Source: Prochlorococcus sp. AG-335-I21 | GTDB taxonomy: Bacteria; Cyanobacteriota; Cyanobacteriia; PCC-6307; Cyanobiaceae | Assembly: GCA_003282225.1 (NCBI GenBank) | Contig: QBZO01000003.1 | Location: forward strand, 1-46,175 | Direction: 5' to 3' | Length of the DNA: 46,175 nt | Shown here: piece after piece, positions 8,795 through 17,755 of the stretch | Numbering within the stretch: position 1 is the stretch's first letter | Layout: each line of letters begins with the position of its first letter | The notes under the pieces: generated by a model | The model's input: only the letters and a program-made list of their open reading frames with translations | What the model was told of the DNA's origin: nothing | Databases searched by the model: none | Position numbers and translations under genes: made by a program

Positions 8795-9915
8795 GATTCC
8801 TTTCCAAAGAATTTGCTAAACAATCCACTATTAAAGTTAGAATTTTGATCAGAATATTTTGAGGCTAAATTCTCAAGAAGATTTCTTTCATCTTCTGTGA
8901 TTCGAGTTGGAAGTTTAACCTTTACTAAAACTTGATGATTACCTCTTGCAACTGGATTACCCAATCGAGGCACGCCTTTATTCTCTAATGATAAAGTACT
9001 ATTTGGCTGGGTCCCGCTTGGAATTTTTAAGTTAACTTTCCCATCAACGGTAATTATATCAACTGTATCTCCAAGAATAGCTTGTAGATAACTTACTGAT
9101 ATTTCAGAAAAAATATTAATACCTTCTCTTTTTAAATTTGGGTCATTTTTAACTTTAATAAAAACATAAAGATCTCCAGGTGGGCCACCTTTTAAACCGA
9201 CATTGCCCTCTCCGGAAACTCTTAATTTAGTTCCTGTATCAACTCCTGCAGGTATATTGATACGTAATTTTTTTCTAACTTGTTTAACACCATTACCACC
9301 ACAACTTGAACATGGATCTGAAATTATTTGTCCAACCCCATTACAAGTTGGGCATTCTGCTACTTGGGTAAAATTACCAAATGGAGTTCTTGTAGCTCTT
9401 CTAACCTGTCCACTCCCGCCACATGTTGTGCAAGTTGTTGGACCTGTGCCTTTTTTTGCTCCAGTGCCTCTACATACTTCACAAGTTTCTAAATGAGGTA
9501 TATTTATTTCTCTTTGTTGTCCAAAAATAGCATCTTTAAAATCAATATTTAAGTCATACCTTAAGTCATCACCTTGTTGTGGTCCTCTTCTTTGTGATCT
9601 ACCACCTTGTGAAGTTTGTCCACCAAAGCCATTAAAAAAAGTTTCAAACAAGTCTCCAAAACCACCCATATCGCCCATATCTGGCATACCAGCCGCTCCC
9701 CCTATTCCAGCTTCTCCAAACTGATCATATCTAGCTCTAGTTTCGGGATCCGCTAAAGCCTCATAAGCCTTGCCTATCTCTTTGAATTTATCTTCAGCAC
9801 CTGGATCTTTATTGACATCAGGATGATATTGTCTTGCTAACTTTCTATAAGCGCTTTTCAAAGTATTAGCATCAGCATCTCTTGAAACGCCAAGTATTTG
9901 ATAAAAATCGGCCAT
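8791..9915 (-). CDS. dnaJ: Chaperone protein DnaJ (type I Hsp40)
   Basis: DnaJ delivers substrates to DnaK and stimulates its ATPase. The 374-residue protein has all type I parts in order: J domain with His31-Pro-Asp33, a Gly/Phe-rich linker (about residues 73-110), four CxxCxGxG-type zinc repeats ([32 protein letters not shown]) and the two beta-barrel C-terminal domains. It is 28 bases downstream of grpE and overlaps the TusA-like gene by 4 bases. The partner dnaK is in this window too, but about 34 kb away and on the other strand, not in a grpE-dnaK-dnaJ operon. Confidence 0.98.
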   Translation of the reverse strand: MADFYQILGVSRDADANTLKSAYRKLARQYHPDVNKDPGAEDKFKEIGKAYEALADPETRARYDQFGEAGIGGAAGMPDMGDMGGFGDLFETFFNGFGGQTSQGGRSQRRGPQQGDDLRYDLNIDFKDAIFGQQREINIPHLETCEVCRGTGAKKGTGPTTCTTCGGSGQVRRATRTPFGNFTQVAECPTCNGVGQIISDPCSSCGGNGVKQVRKKLRINIPAGVDTGTKLRVSGEGNVGLKGGPPGDLYVFIKVKNDPNLKREGINIFSEISVSYLQAILGDTVDIITVDGKVNLKIPSGTQPNSTLSLENKGVPRLGNPVARGNHQVLVKVKLPTRITEDERNLLENLASKYSDQNSNFNSGLFSKFFGKES

Positions 9916-9943
9916 TAAATAATACTCAACTATTCATAAGGAT

Positions 9944-10663
9944 TTAATTTTCTTCAGAGTTAGGATTCTCTGAATCAATTTCTACTTCAACTTTATCCTT
10001 TTCTTCAGGCTCTTGTGAATTTGGTTGGCCAGGACCCATTGAAACTTTAACTAATGCATGTCTTAAAACCTTACCTTCTAGATGATATCCACGCTGTAAT
10101 TCTTCAATAATTATATCCTCATAAAACTCCTGACTTGGTTCCCTTAAAACCGCTTCATGTAACTTAGGATCAAATTGTTGTGCAACGACCCTCATTGGAG
10201 AAACTCCCTGTTGTTTTAACACTTCCACTAATTGTTTATATAGTCCTTGATAACTTCTATGCAATGTTTGAGCCTCCTCACTTTCGGGTTTTAGTTGTTG
10301 TCTTGCTCTTTCAAAATTATCAACAATAGGCAATATTGCTGTTAAAGCTTTGGAAACAAGTTGAACTTTTAAATCATCTTGATCTCGAGACTGTCTTTTT
10401 CTAAAGTTATCGAAATCAGCAGCAATCCTTACATACTGACTTTTTAAAGTTTCATGCTCTTTTTCTAGTTGTTCTAATCTTGCGTCATTATTAGTAATGG
10501 TATTTTTTAAATCTTCTGCATAAATATTTTCATCATCATTTTCAAGTGGCTGTTTATCTTCGCTGACTTGATTTTCAGCCACAGAAGAATCTTCATTTTT
10601 ATTAACTTCTTCAGAAACATTCTCTTCTAGATTTTCTACGTTATCTGATTGTTTTTCAATCAT
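9944..10663 (-). CDS. grpE: Nucleotide exchange factor GrpE
   Basis: GrpE releases ADP from DnaK. The 239-residue protein has a long acidic, low-complexity N-terminus (about residues 1-60), a coiled-coil helix (about 57-95) that includes [13 protein letters not shown], and the C-terminal beta domain with [10 protein letters not shown] and [17 protein letters not shown]. An acidic tail ends the protein. It leads the grpE-dnaJ-tusA-rsgA run. A GC-rich hairpin lies upstream at 10718-10731, between msrB and grpE. Confidence 0.97.
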   Translation of the reverse strand: MIEKQSDNVENLEENVSEEVNKNEDSSVAENQVSEDKQPLENDDENIYAEDLKNTITNNDARLEQLEKEHETLKSQYVRIAADFDNFRKRQSRDQDDLKVQLVSKALTAILPIVDNFERARQQLKPESEEAQTLHRSYQGLYKQLVEVLKQQGVSPMRVVAQQFDPKLHEAVLREPSQEFYEDIIIEELQRGYHLEGKVLRHALVKVSMGPGQPNSQEPEEKDKVEVEIDSENPNSEEN

Positions 10664-10717
10664 TACCCTAAAATTTTGTTAAAACCATTGTGAATGAAAT
10701 TGACGCACAAAACAAGT

Positions 10718-10731
10718 TGCGGAAGGCCGCA
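10718..10731 (-). terminator. Short GC-rich hairpin after msrB, possible terminator
   Basis: A perfect 5-base-pair GC-rich stem (TGCGG/CCGCA) with a 4-base loop sits 8 bases past the msrB stop on the minus strand and is followed there by ACTTGTTTTG. GC-rich pairing stands out in this AT-rich DNA. It could be an intrinsic terminator for msrB or an element in the grpE leader. The stem is short and the following T run is imperfect, so confidence is limited. Confidence 0.4.
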
Positions 10732-10739
10732 CTAATAAG

Positions 10740-11234
10740 TTATTCGGCTATAAACTTCAAAGCAAGGCCATTATTACAATATCTTTTACCTGTTGGCAAA
10801 GGCCCATCATTAAAAACATGACCTTGATGTCCTCCGCATCTTGAGCAATGATATTCTGTTCTTGGAACAATTAATTTAAAATCTACCTTCGTTTCTACAG
10901 AACCTTGAATTGGATCCCAAAAGCTAGGCCAACCAGTACCACTATCAAATTTAGTATCAGAAGTAAAAAGAGGTTGATTACAGCCTGCACAATAAAATAT
11001 ACCTTTCCTCTTCTCATTATTTAGCTGACTACTAAATGCTCTTTCAGTACCCTCTTCACGCAAGATATAATAAGATTCCGGACTAAGTTTGGTTTTCCAC
11101 TCCTCTTTTGATAAATTCCAATCTTTATCAGAAGCAGCAGACGCAGCTAACGCTTTCTTTGGTTTAAGAATAAATTTTAAAATTGACATGATAGGAATTA
11201 AAATAAAAGATCTTCTAGATAAAAATTGATTCAT
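10740..11234 (-). CDS. msrB: Peptide methionine (R)-S-oxide reductase with Tat-like signal peptide
   Basis: MsrB reduces methionine-R-sulfoxide in oxidised proteins. The catalytic domain occupies about residues 40-164, with two zinc CxxC pairs (CAGC and CSRC), the conserved GTGWPSF, CGGHQGHVFNDGP, and the catalytic cysteine in RYCNNGLAL. The first 35 residues look like an export signal: SRRSFIL resembles the twin-arginine motif, a hydrophobic stretch follows, and ALAASA could be a cleavage site. I therefore infer an exported (lumen, periplasm or membrane-bound) enzyme. Only 27 bases separate its start from the divergent dus gene. Confidence 0.92.
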   Translation of the reverse strand: MNQFLSRRSFILIPIMSILKFILKPKKALAASAASDKDWNLSKEEWKTKLSPESYYILREEGTERAFSSQLNNEKRKGIFYCAGCNQPLFTSDTKFDSGTGWPSFWDPIQGSVETKVDFKLIVPRTEYHCSRCGGHQGHVFNDGPLPTGKRYCNNGLALKFIAE

Positions 11235-11261
11235 ATTTTCAAATATATCGAATAGAATTTA

Positions 11262-12266
11262 ATGAAAAGTTATCAGATTAATACTATAAACAATCTACAT
11301 AAAATAAGTGTTGCTCCAATGATGGATTGTACAGACAAACACTTTAGGATGATAATTAGAAAAATAAGCTCTAAAGCGCTCTTGTATACTGAAATGATAG
11401 TAGCTCAGAGTTTAATTTATACAGAGAAAAAAGAGCGGTTTTTGGACTTTAATTCAGAAGAACATCCATTATCAATTCAGTTTGGGGGAGACGACCCAAA
11501 AATACTTGAAGAGGCTGCAAAAATGGCTCAAGATTGGGGATACGATGAAATTAACTTCAATGTAGGATGTCCGAGCCCGAGAGTATGTTCAGGAAACTTT
11601 GGTGCTTCACTAATGAAAGAACCAACCAAAGTAGCAAAATGTATAGAATCTCTAAAAAATAACTGTAGTATACCCGTTACTATCAAACATAGAATTGGAG
11701 TTGATGAAGAAGATAGTTTTGATAAGTTAGATAGTTTCGTAAAAGAAGTTGCAAATGCTGGAGCAGACAGGTTTACTGTTCATGCAAGAAAAGCAATATT
11801 AAATGGCCTAAATCCCAAGCAAAATAGAACTATACCGCCACTTAAATATGATGTTGTTAAGAAATTAAAGGAAAACAATCCAACGCTAATTATAGAGATA
11901 AATGGTGGTTTTACAAATATTGATCAATGCATAAAAGCATTGAATGATTTGGATGGTGTAATGATAGGAAGATCAGCTTACAAATACCCTTTAAGATGGT
12001 CTGAAATTGATCAAAAAATTTATGGAGAAAATAGAAAAAGCAAAAAAGCTTCCGAAATTATATTTTCATTAGTTCCTTATATTGAAGAACATTTAAAGAA
12101 TGAAGGCAAAACTTGGGATATTTGTAAACATCTTATAAATCTTGTGGAAGGTATCCCAAACGCAAAAGTTTGGAGAAGTGAAATTTCAACAAAATCAATT
12201 AAACAAGAATTAAGTATTGATTTCTTAAGCAAAAAAGCTTCAGAGTTACAAAAAATGGGTTTTTAA
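11262..12266 (+). CDS. dus: tRNA-dihydrouridine synthase, DusA type
   Basis: This FMN enzyme reduces uridines in the tRNA D-loop. The 334-residue sequence shows the Dus signatures: the N-terminal APMMDCTDKHFR, the FNVGCPSPRVCSG active-site cysteine segment, TIKHRIGVD, FTVHARKA and the phosphate-binding INGGFTNIDQC. The start of the domain and the MDCTD wording favour the DusA branch (U20/U20a) over DusB. It is divergent from msrB by 27 bases. Its TAA stop overlaps the stop of the RNA-binding protein gene on the other strand by 4 bases. Confidence 0.93.
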   Translation: MKSYQINTINNLHKISVAPMMDCTDKHFRMIIRKISSKALLYTEMIVAQSLIYTEKKERFLDFNSEEHPLSIQFGGDDPKILEEAAKMAQDWGYDEINFNVGCPSPRVCSGNFGASLMKEPTKVAKCIESLKNNCSIPVTIKHRIGVDEEDSFDKLDSFVKEVANAGADRFTVHARKAILNGLNPKQNRTIPPLKYDVVKKLKENNPTLIIEINGGFTNIDQCIKALNDLDGVMIGRSAYKYPLRWSEIDQKIYGENRKSKKASEIIFSLVPYIEEHLKNEGKTWDICKHLINLVEGIPNAKVWRSEISTKSIKQELSIDFLSKKASELQKMGF

Positions 12267-12865
12267 TTCCCTTCTTGAGAGATTTCAGAGTTGCTTGCAA
12301 CACTTCTTTTTCTTCTGCTTCTGCCATTTTCAAAATCAGAATTTTCGGAGGAATTTCCATAACTTCTATCCTCCCAACCTTCTGCTCCAGAGGATTTATT
12401 AACGTAAGAAGAAGCAGGTTCAGAATAATTACCGCCACCATTACCGCCACCGCCGTAACCACCACCATTACCGCCACCGCCGTAACCGCCTCCATTACCG
12501 CCACCGCCGTAACCGCCTCCATTACCGCCACCGCCGTAACCGCCACCGCCGTAACCGCCACCATTACCGCCGCCGTAACCGCCTCTACCGCCGCCGCCGC
12601 CGCCTCTGCGTGGACCGCCGCCTCCTCTTGGCTCGGCTTTATTGATTCTTAAAGGCCTTCCCATAAGCTCAGTTCCTTGAAGACCATCAATAGCTGATGT
12701 CTCAAGCGCTTCATCTGCCATTTCGACAAAAGCAAACCCTCTTTTCCTACCTGTATCTCTTTCTAAGGGAAGAGAACAATTCATAACTTCACCGTAAGGT
12801 GTAAATAATTCTAAGATGTCTTCTCGCTCTGCGCGGAAAGGCAAATTGCCAACAAAAATACTCAC
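12263..12865 (-). CDS. Glycine-rich RNA-binding protein with one RRM
   Basis: The protein has one N-terminal RRM: RNP2 reads IFVGNL and RNP1 reads KRGFAFVEM. A Gly-rich region made of a 9-residue repeat (GGGYGGGGN) follows, then a Ser/Arg-containing tail. Cyanobacterial Rbp proteins begin right at the RRM (M-S-I-x-V-G-N-L), so I start it at the GTG at 12865 (200 residues); an ATG at 12928 would add 21 residues unlike any family member. Known relatives respond to cold and bind mRNA, and some help target photosystem mRNAs to membranes; that role here is inference. The Gly-rich part is markedly GC-rich compared with its surroundings. Confidence 0.9.
   Translation of the reverse strand: MSIFVGNLPFRAEREDILELFTPYGEVMNCSLPLERDTGRKRGFAFVEMADEALETSAIDGLQGTELMGRPLRINKAEPRGGGGPRRGGGGGGRGGYGGGNGGGYGGGGYGGGGNGGGYGGGGNGGGYGGGGNGGGYGGGGNGGGNYSEPASSYVNKSSGAEGWEDRSYGNSSENSDFENGRSRRKRSVASNSEISQEGN
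12440..12547. repeat. 27-bp in-frame tandem repeat (4 units) coding for the Gly-rich tail
   Basis: Four consecutive units of 27 bases start at 12440, 12467, 12494 and 12521, each opening with ATTACCGCCACCGCCGTAAC on the plus strand. Imperfect, shifted copies continue to about 12600. Each unit encodes one nine-residue GGGYGGGGN block of the RNA-binding protein. The near-identity of the copies suggests recent unit duplication, so the copy number may vary between strains. It is coding, not a CRISPR array. Confidence 0.9.
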
Positions 12866-12981
12866 TTGAAACTCAACTTTAAAATAATAACCAAGATAAA
12901 AACTACCGAATAAGTAGTTCATATACATTACTATATTATTCTACTTCAATACGCACCTTGTTGTAGAAAATTACTTGAGAT

Positions 12982-14361
12982 TTAGTTGAATAATTTTTTC
13001 TTCCAGTTATTTAATTCAAGTTTGACTTGATCGAATCCTGTTCCACCTAAACTATTTCTAGACTTGACTACGTTCATAGGATTGAGGTTTTCATAAATAT
13101 CTTCTTTAAATTCATTATGAAATGTTTGAAATTCTTCTAATTTTAAATCTTTAAATAATATGTTTTTTCTTAAACAATACTTCACAATATCTCCAACCAC
13201 TTGATATGCCTCTCTGAAAGGAACCTTCTTAAATACTAGATAATCTGCTAAATCAGTTGCATTAGAAAAATCATTATGAACAGAATCCATTAACTTTTCA
13301 ACATTAAACTCTATTCCTTCATTTAATAAAATTGTCATAGCTTTTAAGCAAGAAGAAATAGTATCTACTGTGTCAAAAATTGGCTCTTTATCCTCTTGGA
13401 AGTCCTTATTGTATGAAAGAGGCACCCCCTTTATCATGGTTAATAAAGATTGAAGATGTCCATAAACTCGACCCGTTTTACCCCTTATTAATTCAGGAAC
13501 ATCTGGATTCTTCTTCTGAGGCATTAAGCTACTTCCAGTCGAGCACTTATCAGTTAATTTTGCAAAAGAAAACTCATCAGTAACCCACAAGATTATTTCT
13601 TCGGAAATTCTACTCAAATGAGACATTATTAAAGCAGAACTTGAAGTAAATTCAATACAAAAATCTCTGTCACTTACAGCATCAATACTATTTTTATAAA
13701 TATTTCCAAATCCTAATTCTTCAGCAGTAAAATATCTATCTATTTTAATTTTAGTACCCGCTAAAGCTGCTGCACCTAAGGGAGAGATATTAACCCTAGC
13801 TCTAACTTCTTTAAGCCTTTCACGGTCTCTTTGAAACATTTCAAGATACGCCAAAAGATGATGAGCAAGAGATAGAGGTTGCGCTCTTTGCATATGGGTA
13901 TAACCAGGTATTAATGTATAGATATTTGATTCAGCAATCGAAAATAAAGAATTTTGTAATTCGGCCAATAAGATATCAATATTATCAATTTTTTTTCTCA
14001 ACCATAATCTAATATCTGTTCCTACCTGATCATTTCTACTTCTACCAGTATGTAATTTTTTCCCAGTTTCACCAATTAAATTAATTAGTTTTTCTTCAAT
14101 GCAATAATGTATATCCTCGGATGGAGCCCCGGGGCAAAATTTGCCTTCACTAAAATCTTCTTTTATAGTTTCTAAACCCTCGATAATTTTTAAAGACTCA
14201 TCAGTGGACAAAACCTTAGTTTTTTTAAGCATTTTGGCATGAGCTATAGAACACTCAATATCTTCTAAAATTAGTGTTTTATCAAAACTGATTGAAGCAT
14301 TAAAATCTTCAATAAAAGGATTCAGACTACCATCAAACCTATTACTCCAAACTTTGGACAT
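12982..14361 (-). CDS. argH: Argininosuccinate lyase
   Basis: ArgH splits argininosuccinate into arginine and fumarate, the last step of arginine synthesis. The 459-residue length is standard. Seen are the N-terminal [10 protein letters not shown], the substrate-site [12 protein letters not shown], the catalytic-histidine [11 protein letters not shown], and the superfamily signature [12 protein letters not shown]. The companion enzyme gene argG is at 40701-41915 in this window, not adjacent. It ends the minus-strand run from DUF502 through rsbU (58 bases after the rsbU-like gene would be read past its stop). Confidence 0.97.
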   Translation of the reverse strand: MSKVWSNRFDGSLNPFIEDFNASISFDKTLILEDIECSIAHAKMLKKTKVLSTDESLKIIEGLETIKEDFSEGKFCPGAPSEDIHYCIEEKLINLIGETGKKLHTGRSRNDQVGTDIRLWLRKKIDNIDILLAELQNSLFSIAESNIYTLIPGYTHMQRAQPLSLAHHLLAYLEMFQRDRERLKEVRARVNISPLGAAALAGTKIKIDRYFTAEELGFGNIYKNSIDAVSDRDFCIEFTSSSALIMSHLSRISEEIILWVTDEFSFAKLTDKCSTGSSLMPQKKNPDVPELIRGKTGRVYGHLQSLLTMIKGVPLSYNKDFQEDKEPIFDTVDTISSCLKAMTILLNEGIEFNVEKLMDSVHNDFSNATDLADYLVFKKVPFREAYQVVGDIVKYCLRKNILFKDLKLEEFQTFHNEFKEDIYENLNPMNVVKSRNSLGGTGFDQVKLELNNWKKKLFN

Positions 14362-14419
14362 ATGAATTAAACTTTAGTTACTTCTAATAAAGCATTATTT
14401 TATATATGTGACAAAAAAT

Positions 14420-15763
14420 CTAATCTAACTGAAAGACTACGAGAGAAGCATCGTCTTCCAATTGTCTATTTTTACCAGTAAACTCATCTAATATCTTATA
14501 AATCTTATTTAAAATATCTTTAGATTTAAGTGATTGCTGACATAATTTTGAAAAGGATTTAATTAAACGTTCTTCATCAAATCTTTCGCCTAAAGCATTA
14601 GAAGTTTCAGTTACTCCATCTGTATAATAAAGAATTGCATCGTTTTTATTAAGTTGTATTTGACCACATTGATATGCGGCATCATTTTGCAAACCAAGAA
14701 CAAAACCTTCTGAATCTAATTTAATAATTTTTTGCTCAGCACTTTTCCAAAGCAAAGGAGGATTATGTGCAGCATTTGCATACCTTAATTTTTTTGTTCT
14801 AGGATCATAATCAGAATAAAATAAAGTTATAAATCTATGCGATTGATCTAAATCATAAATAGCTAACTGATTTAAATCATGCAATATTCTATCTGGAGGT
14901 AACCCAGTCAAAACCTCTGCTCTTAGCATTCCTCTTAACATAGTCATCAAAAGACCTGCTGGAAGGCCCTTCCCCATAACGTCTCCAATAACTAAAGCCC
15001 ACCTTGCCTTTTCGCGTCTCTTCTCAGAAATATTTGTTTTCAAAGACATGAAATCATAATAATCTCCTCCTAATTGAAGAGCTGGTCTACAGTGCGCAGC
15101 TAAATCTACACCATAAATGGTTGGACAAAAGTCGGGTAAAAGTTGCGATTGGATTTCTGCTCCAATAGAAATTTCTCTGTCTACGTTTTCATGCTTCTTT
15201 TTTGCTTTAATTAACGAATAATTTTCTAAACCAATTGCCAAACAACTAATAATAAAGTTTAAATTGCGCTCATATTTTAAAGAATCATTGAAAGTATGAT
15301 TTTTAAAGGTATATACAAATCCTCTACATTTTCCCCGTGACAAAACTTTATAAGACTTAATTACATATTCTTTAAATTGATTATTTAAAACTTTTTCAAA
15401 AGAAATGTCATCTTTTAATTTAAAATTTTTAGAGAAAACAAAATTGTTTAAATAACTTTTAATTTCATCATCCATTTTTAGATTTTTTGTTGCACCAGCA
15501 AACTTAATATTTTCTTTCCATATTTCTCCCTTTTCATTCAAAGGAATAATAAAACTTAATTGCTGATTAAAAGTATGTTTTAAAATTAAAGAAATATAAT
15601 CCAGAAATCTTTTTACATTTGAAAAAGATTTTAAATAATAGGATAATGAAGATACTGTTTCTATAAATTTATCATTCTCATCAAGTGGAAATTTATGTTC
15701 CTTCTCTAAAAAATCTTGAATAACGTCATTAGACAATACTTTTTCTTTTTGAATTTTAGACAA
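14420..15763 (-). CDS. RsbU/SpoIIE-type PP2C serine phosphatase with GAF-like N-terminus
   Basis: A 447-residue regulatory phosphatase. Residues of about 195-447 form the PPM/SpoIIE domain with the metal-site motifs LQLGGDYYDFM, VIGDVMGKGLPAGLLM, and DDASLVVF at the C-terminus. The first 190 or so residues look like a divergent GAF-type sensor, with no recognisable ligand residues. Such enzymes dephosphorylate anti-anti-sigma (STAS) proteins in partner-switching. No STAS or anti-sigma partner gene lies in this window, so the target is unknown. It sits between ftsY and argH on the same strand. Confidence 0.88.
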   Translation of the reverse strand: MSKIQKEKVLSNDVIQDFLEKEHKFPLDENDKFIETVSSLSYYLKSFSNVKRFLDYISLILKHTFNQQLSFIIPLNEKGEIWKENIKFAGATKNLKMDDEIKSYLNNFVFSKNFKLKDDISFEKVLNNQFKEYVIKSYKVLSRGKCRGFVYTFKNHTFNDSLKYERNLNFIISCLAIGLENYSLIKAKKKHENVDREISIGAEIQSQLLPDFCPTIYGVDLAAHCRPALQLGGDYYDFMSLKTNISEKRREKARWALVIGDVMGKGLPAGLLMTMLRGMLRAEVLTGLPPDRILHDLNQLAIYDLDQSHRFITLFYSDYDPRTKKLRYANAAHNPPLLWKSAEQKIIKLDSEGFVLGLQNDAAYQCGQIQLNKNDAILYYTDGVTETSNALGERFDEERLIKSFSKLCQQSLKSKDILNKIYKILDEFTGKNRQLEDDASLVVFQLD

Positions 15764-15830
15764 AACATATAGAAGCCATAAGTATGTTTTAACACTAAAA
15801 ATACGTTTTTAAAAAAAATTAATTAAATTT

Positions 15831-17063
15831 TTATCTATCAGCAAGCAAAGCCTCAACAAACTCAAAGCTATTGAATGGTCTTAAATCTTTAATACCCTCT
15901 CCAGCACCGATAAATCTTATCGGCAAATTGACTTCTGCAGAAACAGCAAGTGAAACGCCGCCTCTTGAAGTACCATCTAATTTAGTAATAATTGCACCAC
16001 TTAAATTTGCAGATTTTGCAAAACTTTTTGCCTGCTTTAATCCATTTTGTCCTTGACTAGCATCTAAAACTAATAAAGACTCAATGATTGCATCAGGAAC
16101 TTTCTTGTCAATAATTTTTTTTATTTTTGATAATTCATCCATAAGATTATTTTTATTTTGTAACCTTCCTGCGGTATCTACAAGTAATAGGTCGCTTTTG
16201 CGTTTGTTTGCTGCGTTAATAGCATCAAACACTACTGCTGCTGGATCTGCATTCTTTGATCGATTCGAAATAACATCTACTTCACTTCTATCACCCCATA
16301 CCTGTAATTGTTCTACGGCTGCTGCTCTGAAAGTATCAGCTGCTGCTATTAAAGTTTTGTAGTTACTTTTTGATGACAAATAAGCAAGTTTCCCCAAAGT
16401 TGTTGTTTTGCCAACTCCATTTACTCCCACTATTAGCCAAACATTCAACTTCCCTTTCTGTGGAACAAGAATATTTGTTCCAGAATTTTTTATTGGTTTT
16501 TCAATGATTGCTCGTAATTCATCTTTTAAAAATTTTATTCCTTCTTCTCCTCCAACAACTTCTTCATTTAATTTTTTCCTAAGTGCATTAATTACTTTAT
16601 CTGTTGAATCAATACCAACATCAGCTCTTATTAATAACGTCTCTAAATCATCTAAAGATTCTGGTGTAAGTGGATCATCTCCTAATTTATCTAATAATTC
16701 TGATACAAAACCTTTTCTTGTTTCTTCTAATCCTCTTCGTAATTTACTTAACCAATCTATTTCATCAACTGATATTTCATTTACTTTTTTACCCTGCGCA
16801 GCCAACACCATTGCTGACCAAGTAAAATCATCATCAAAATCTCCTAATTTAACTTCTGTATCATCTTGCAAATTAGAAAAGTTCTGTTTATTAACTTCTA
16901 CCTTTAATTGCTCTGCTTTTAATTCTTCTGCTTTTAGTTCTTTTGCTTTTAATTCTTCTGCTTTTAGTTGATCTTCTTGTTTTTTTAATTCTTGTTTTTG
17001 TTTTAACAAAGCATAAGCTTGCGAAGCCCATTCACGAGAACTATCAGATTCATTATTAGTCAT
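15831..17063 (-). CDS. ftsY: Signal recognition particle receptor FtsY
   Basis: FtsY docks ribosome-bound SRP at the membrane for co-translational insertion. The 410-residue protein has a charged N-terminal region (about 1-90), an NG domain with the helical N part, the P-loop GVNGVGKTTTLGKLA, AADTFRAAAVEQL, LLVDTAGRLQN and TKLDGTSRGG. The N-terminus includes five copies of a five-residue ELKAE-like unit (residues 32-56), encoded by 15-bp repeats. It follows nusB after 59 bases on the minus strand. Family and function are secure. Confidence 0.97.
   Translation of the reverse strand: MTNNESDSSREWASQAYALLKQKQELKKQEDQLKAEELKAKELKAEELKAEQLKVEVNKQNFSNLQDDTEVKLGDFDDDFTWSAMVLAAQGKKVNEISVDEIDWLSKLRRGLEETRKGFVSELLDKLGDDPLTPESLDDLETLLIRADVGIDSTDKVINALRKKLNEEVVGGEEGIKFLKDELRAIIEKPIKNSGTNILVPQKGKLNVWLIVGVNGVGKTTTLGKLAYLSSKSNYKTLIAAADTFRAAAVEQLQVWGDRSEVDVISNRSKNADPAAVVFDAINAANKRKSDLLLVDTAGRLQNKNNLMDELSKIKKIIDKKVPDAIIESLLVLDASQGQNGLKQAKSFAKSANLSGAIITKLDGTSRGGVSLAVSAEVNLPIRFIGAGEGIKDLRPFNSFEFVEALLADR
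16896..16970. repeat. 15-bp tandem repeat (5 units) inside ftsY
   Basis: The DNA codes for residues 32-56 of FtsY, read as QLKAE, ELKAK, ELKAE, ELKAE, QLKVE. The five 15-bp units are similar but not identical. They extend a charged, probably helical segment of the poorly conserved acidic/A region that contacts the membrane in FtsY proteins. Replication slippage is the likely origin. Confidence 0.85.
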
Positions 17064-17122
17064 AAATATCTTTTTATCGTATTTTATTAAATTATAAAAA
17101 ATTATTGATTTATATCAAATAA

Positions 17123-17752
17123 TTAATTCACCTTAACTCTTTGCAATCTCCTTAAAACCCCATTTATCATTTTTCTACCTTGTGTATCACAATATTTATT
17201 TGCTAAATTAACAGCCTCATCACATGCAACTGCAACAGGAGTGTCTAAAAAATGAATATCAACATAAGCTAAGCGTAATATGTCACGATCAACCCTAGGC
17301 AACCTTTTTAATCTCCATCCATCCATTACTTCGTCAATTTCAGAGTCTATAGATTTTAAATTATTAATTATGCTTAAAATTCTATGATTTACATCTTCTC
17401 TCATATCATTTTGATTACTTGAAACGATCAATTTTGGGAAATCTAAAGTAACTGAAAGTGAGTTCATTACTGATTCAATTTTATAAAATGCTTTTTTGAG
17501 TTCATCTCGAACATTTGCAAAAGAAGAAGAATTATCACTTTCCTTTAATTCACTATCTAAAAGATGTTGCGATACATTTTCTAAATCTGCTTCACAATCA
17601 TCTAACTCATCTCTACAATGACTTATTAAAGAATCCAAAGCAGATTCAAAAATTTCATCAATTTGAATTGTACTTAATTCTAAATCTCCTGAATCTTTTA
17701 TAAGACCTAAAGAAAGTAAAGACAACTCTCGTGATAGGGATCTATTATGCAT
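17123..17752 (-). CDS. nusB: Transcription antitermination factor NusB, long form
   Basis: NusB binds boxA RNA with NusE (S10) in rRNA antitermination. The C-terminal part shows the family pattern: WRLKRLPRVDRDILRLAYVDI, FLDTPVAVACDEAVNLANKYCD and the end GRKMINGVLRRL. At 209 residues it is longer than the roughly 140-residue classical protein; the extra is an acidic stretch (about residues 45-100) inserted after the first helix. Long NusB proteins of this kind are usual in cyanobacteria. It is 3 bases downstream of the DUF502 gene and probably co-transcribed with it and ftsY. Confidence 0.93.
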   Translation of the reverse strand: MHNRSLSRELSLLSLGLIKDSGDLELSTIQIDEIFESALDSLISHCRDELDDCEADLENVSQHLLDSELKESDNSSSFANVRDELKKAFYKIESVMNSLSVTLDFPKLIVSSNQNDMREDVNHRILSIINNLKSIDSEIDEVMDGWRLKRLPRVDRDILRLAYVDIHFLDTPVAVACDEAVNLANKYCDTQGRKMINGVLRRLQRVKVN

Positions 17753-17755
17753 TAA

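Noticed and set aside
12440-12600. Regular repeats that could be taken for a CRISPR array.
   Set aside because: Units are contiguous without unique spacers and are in frame with a Gly-rich protein; no cas genes are present.
12199-12652. Long Ala/Thr/Val-rich reading frames opposite and across the Gly-rich repeat.
   Set aside because: They are shadows of the GC-rich repeat coding the RRM protein; their low-complexity sequence has no domain and they cross gene borders.
16408-16971. A 187-codon open frame antisense to ftsY.
   Set aside because: It is Ser/Phe/Asn-rich with no recognisable motif and lies wholly within the well-supported ftsY gene.
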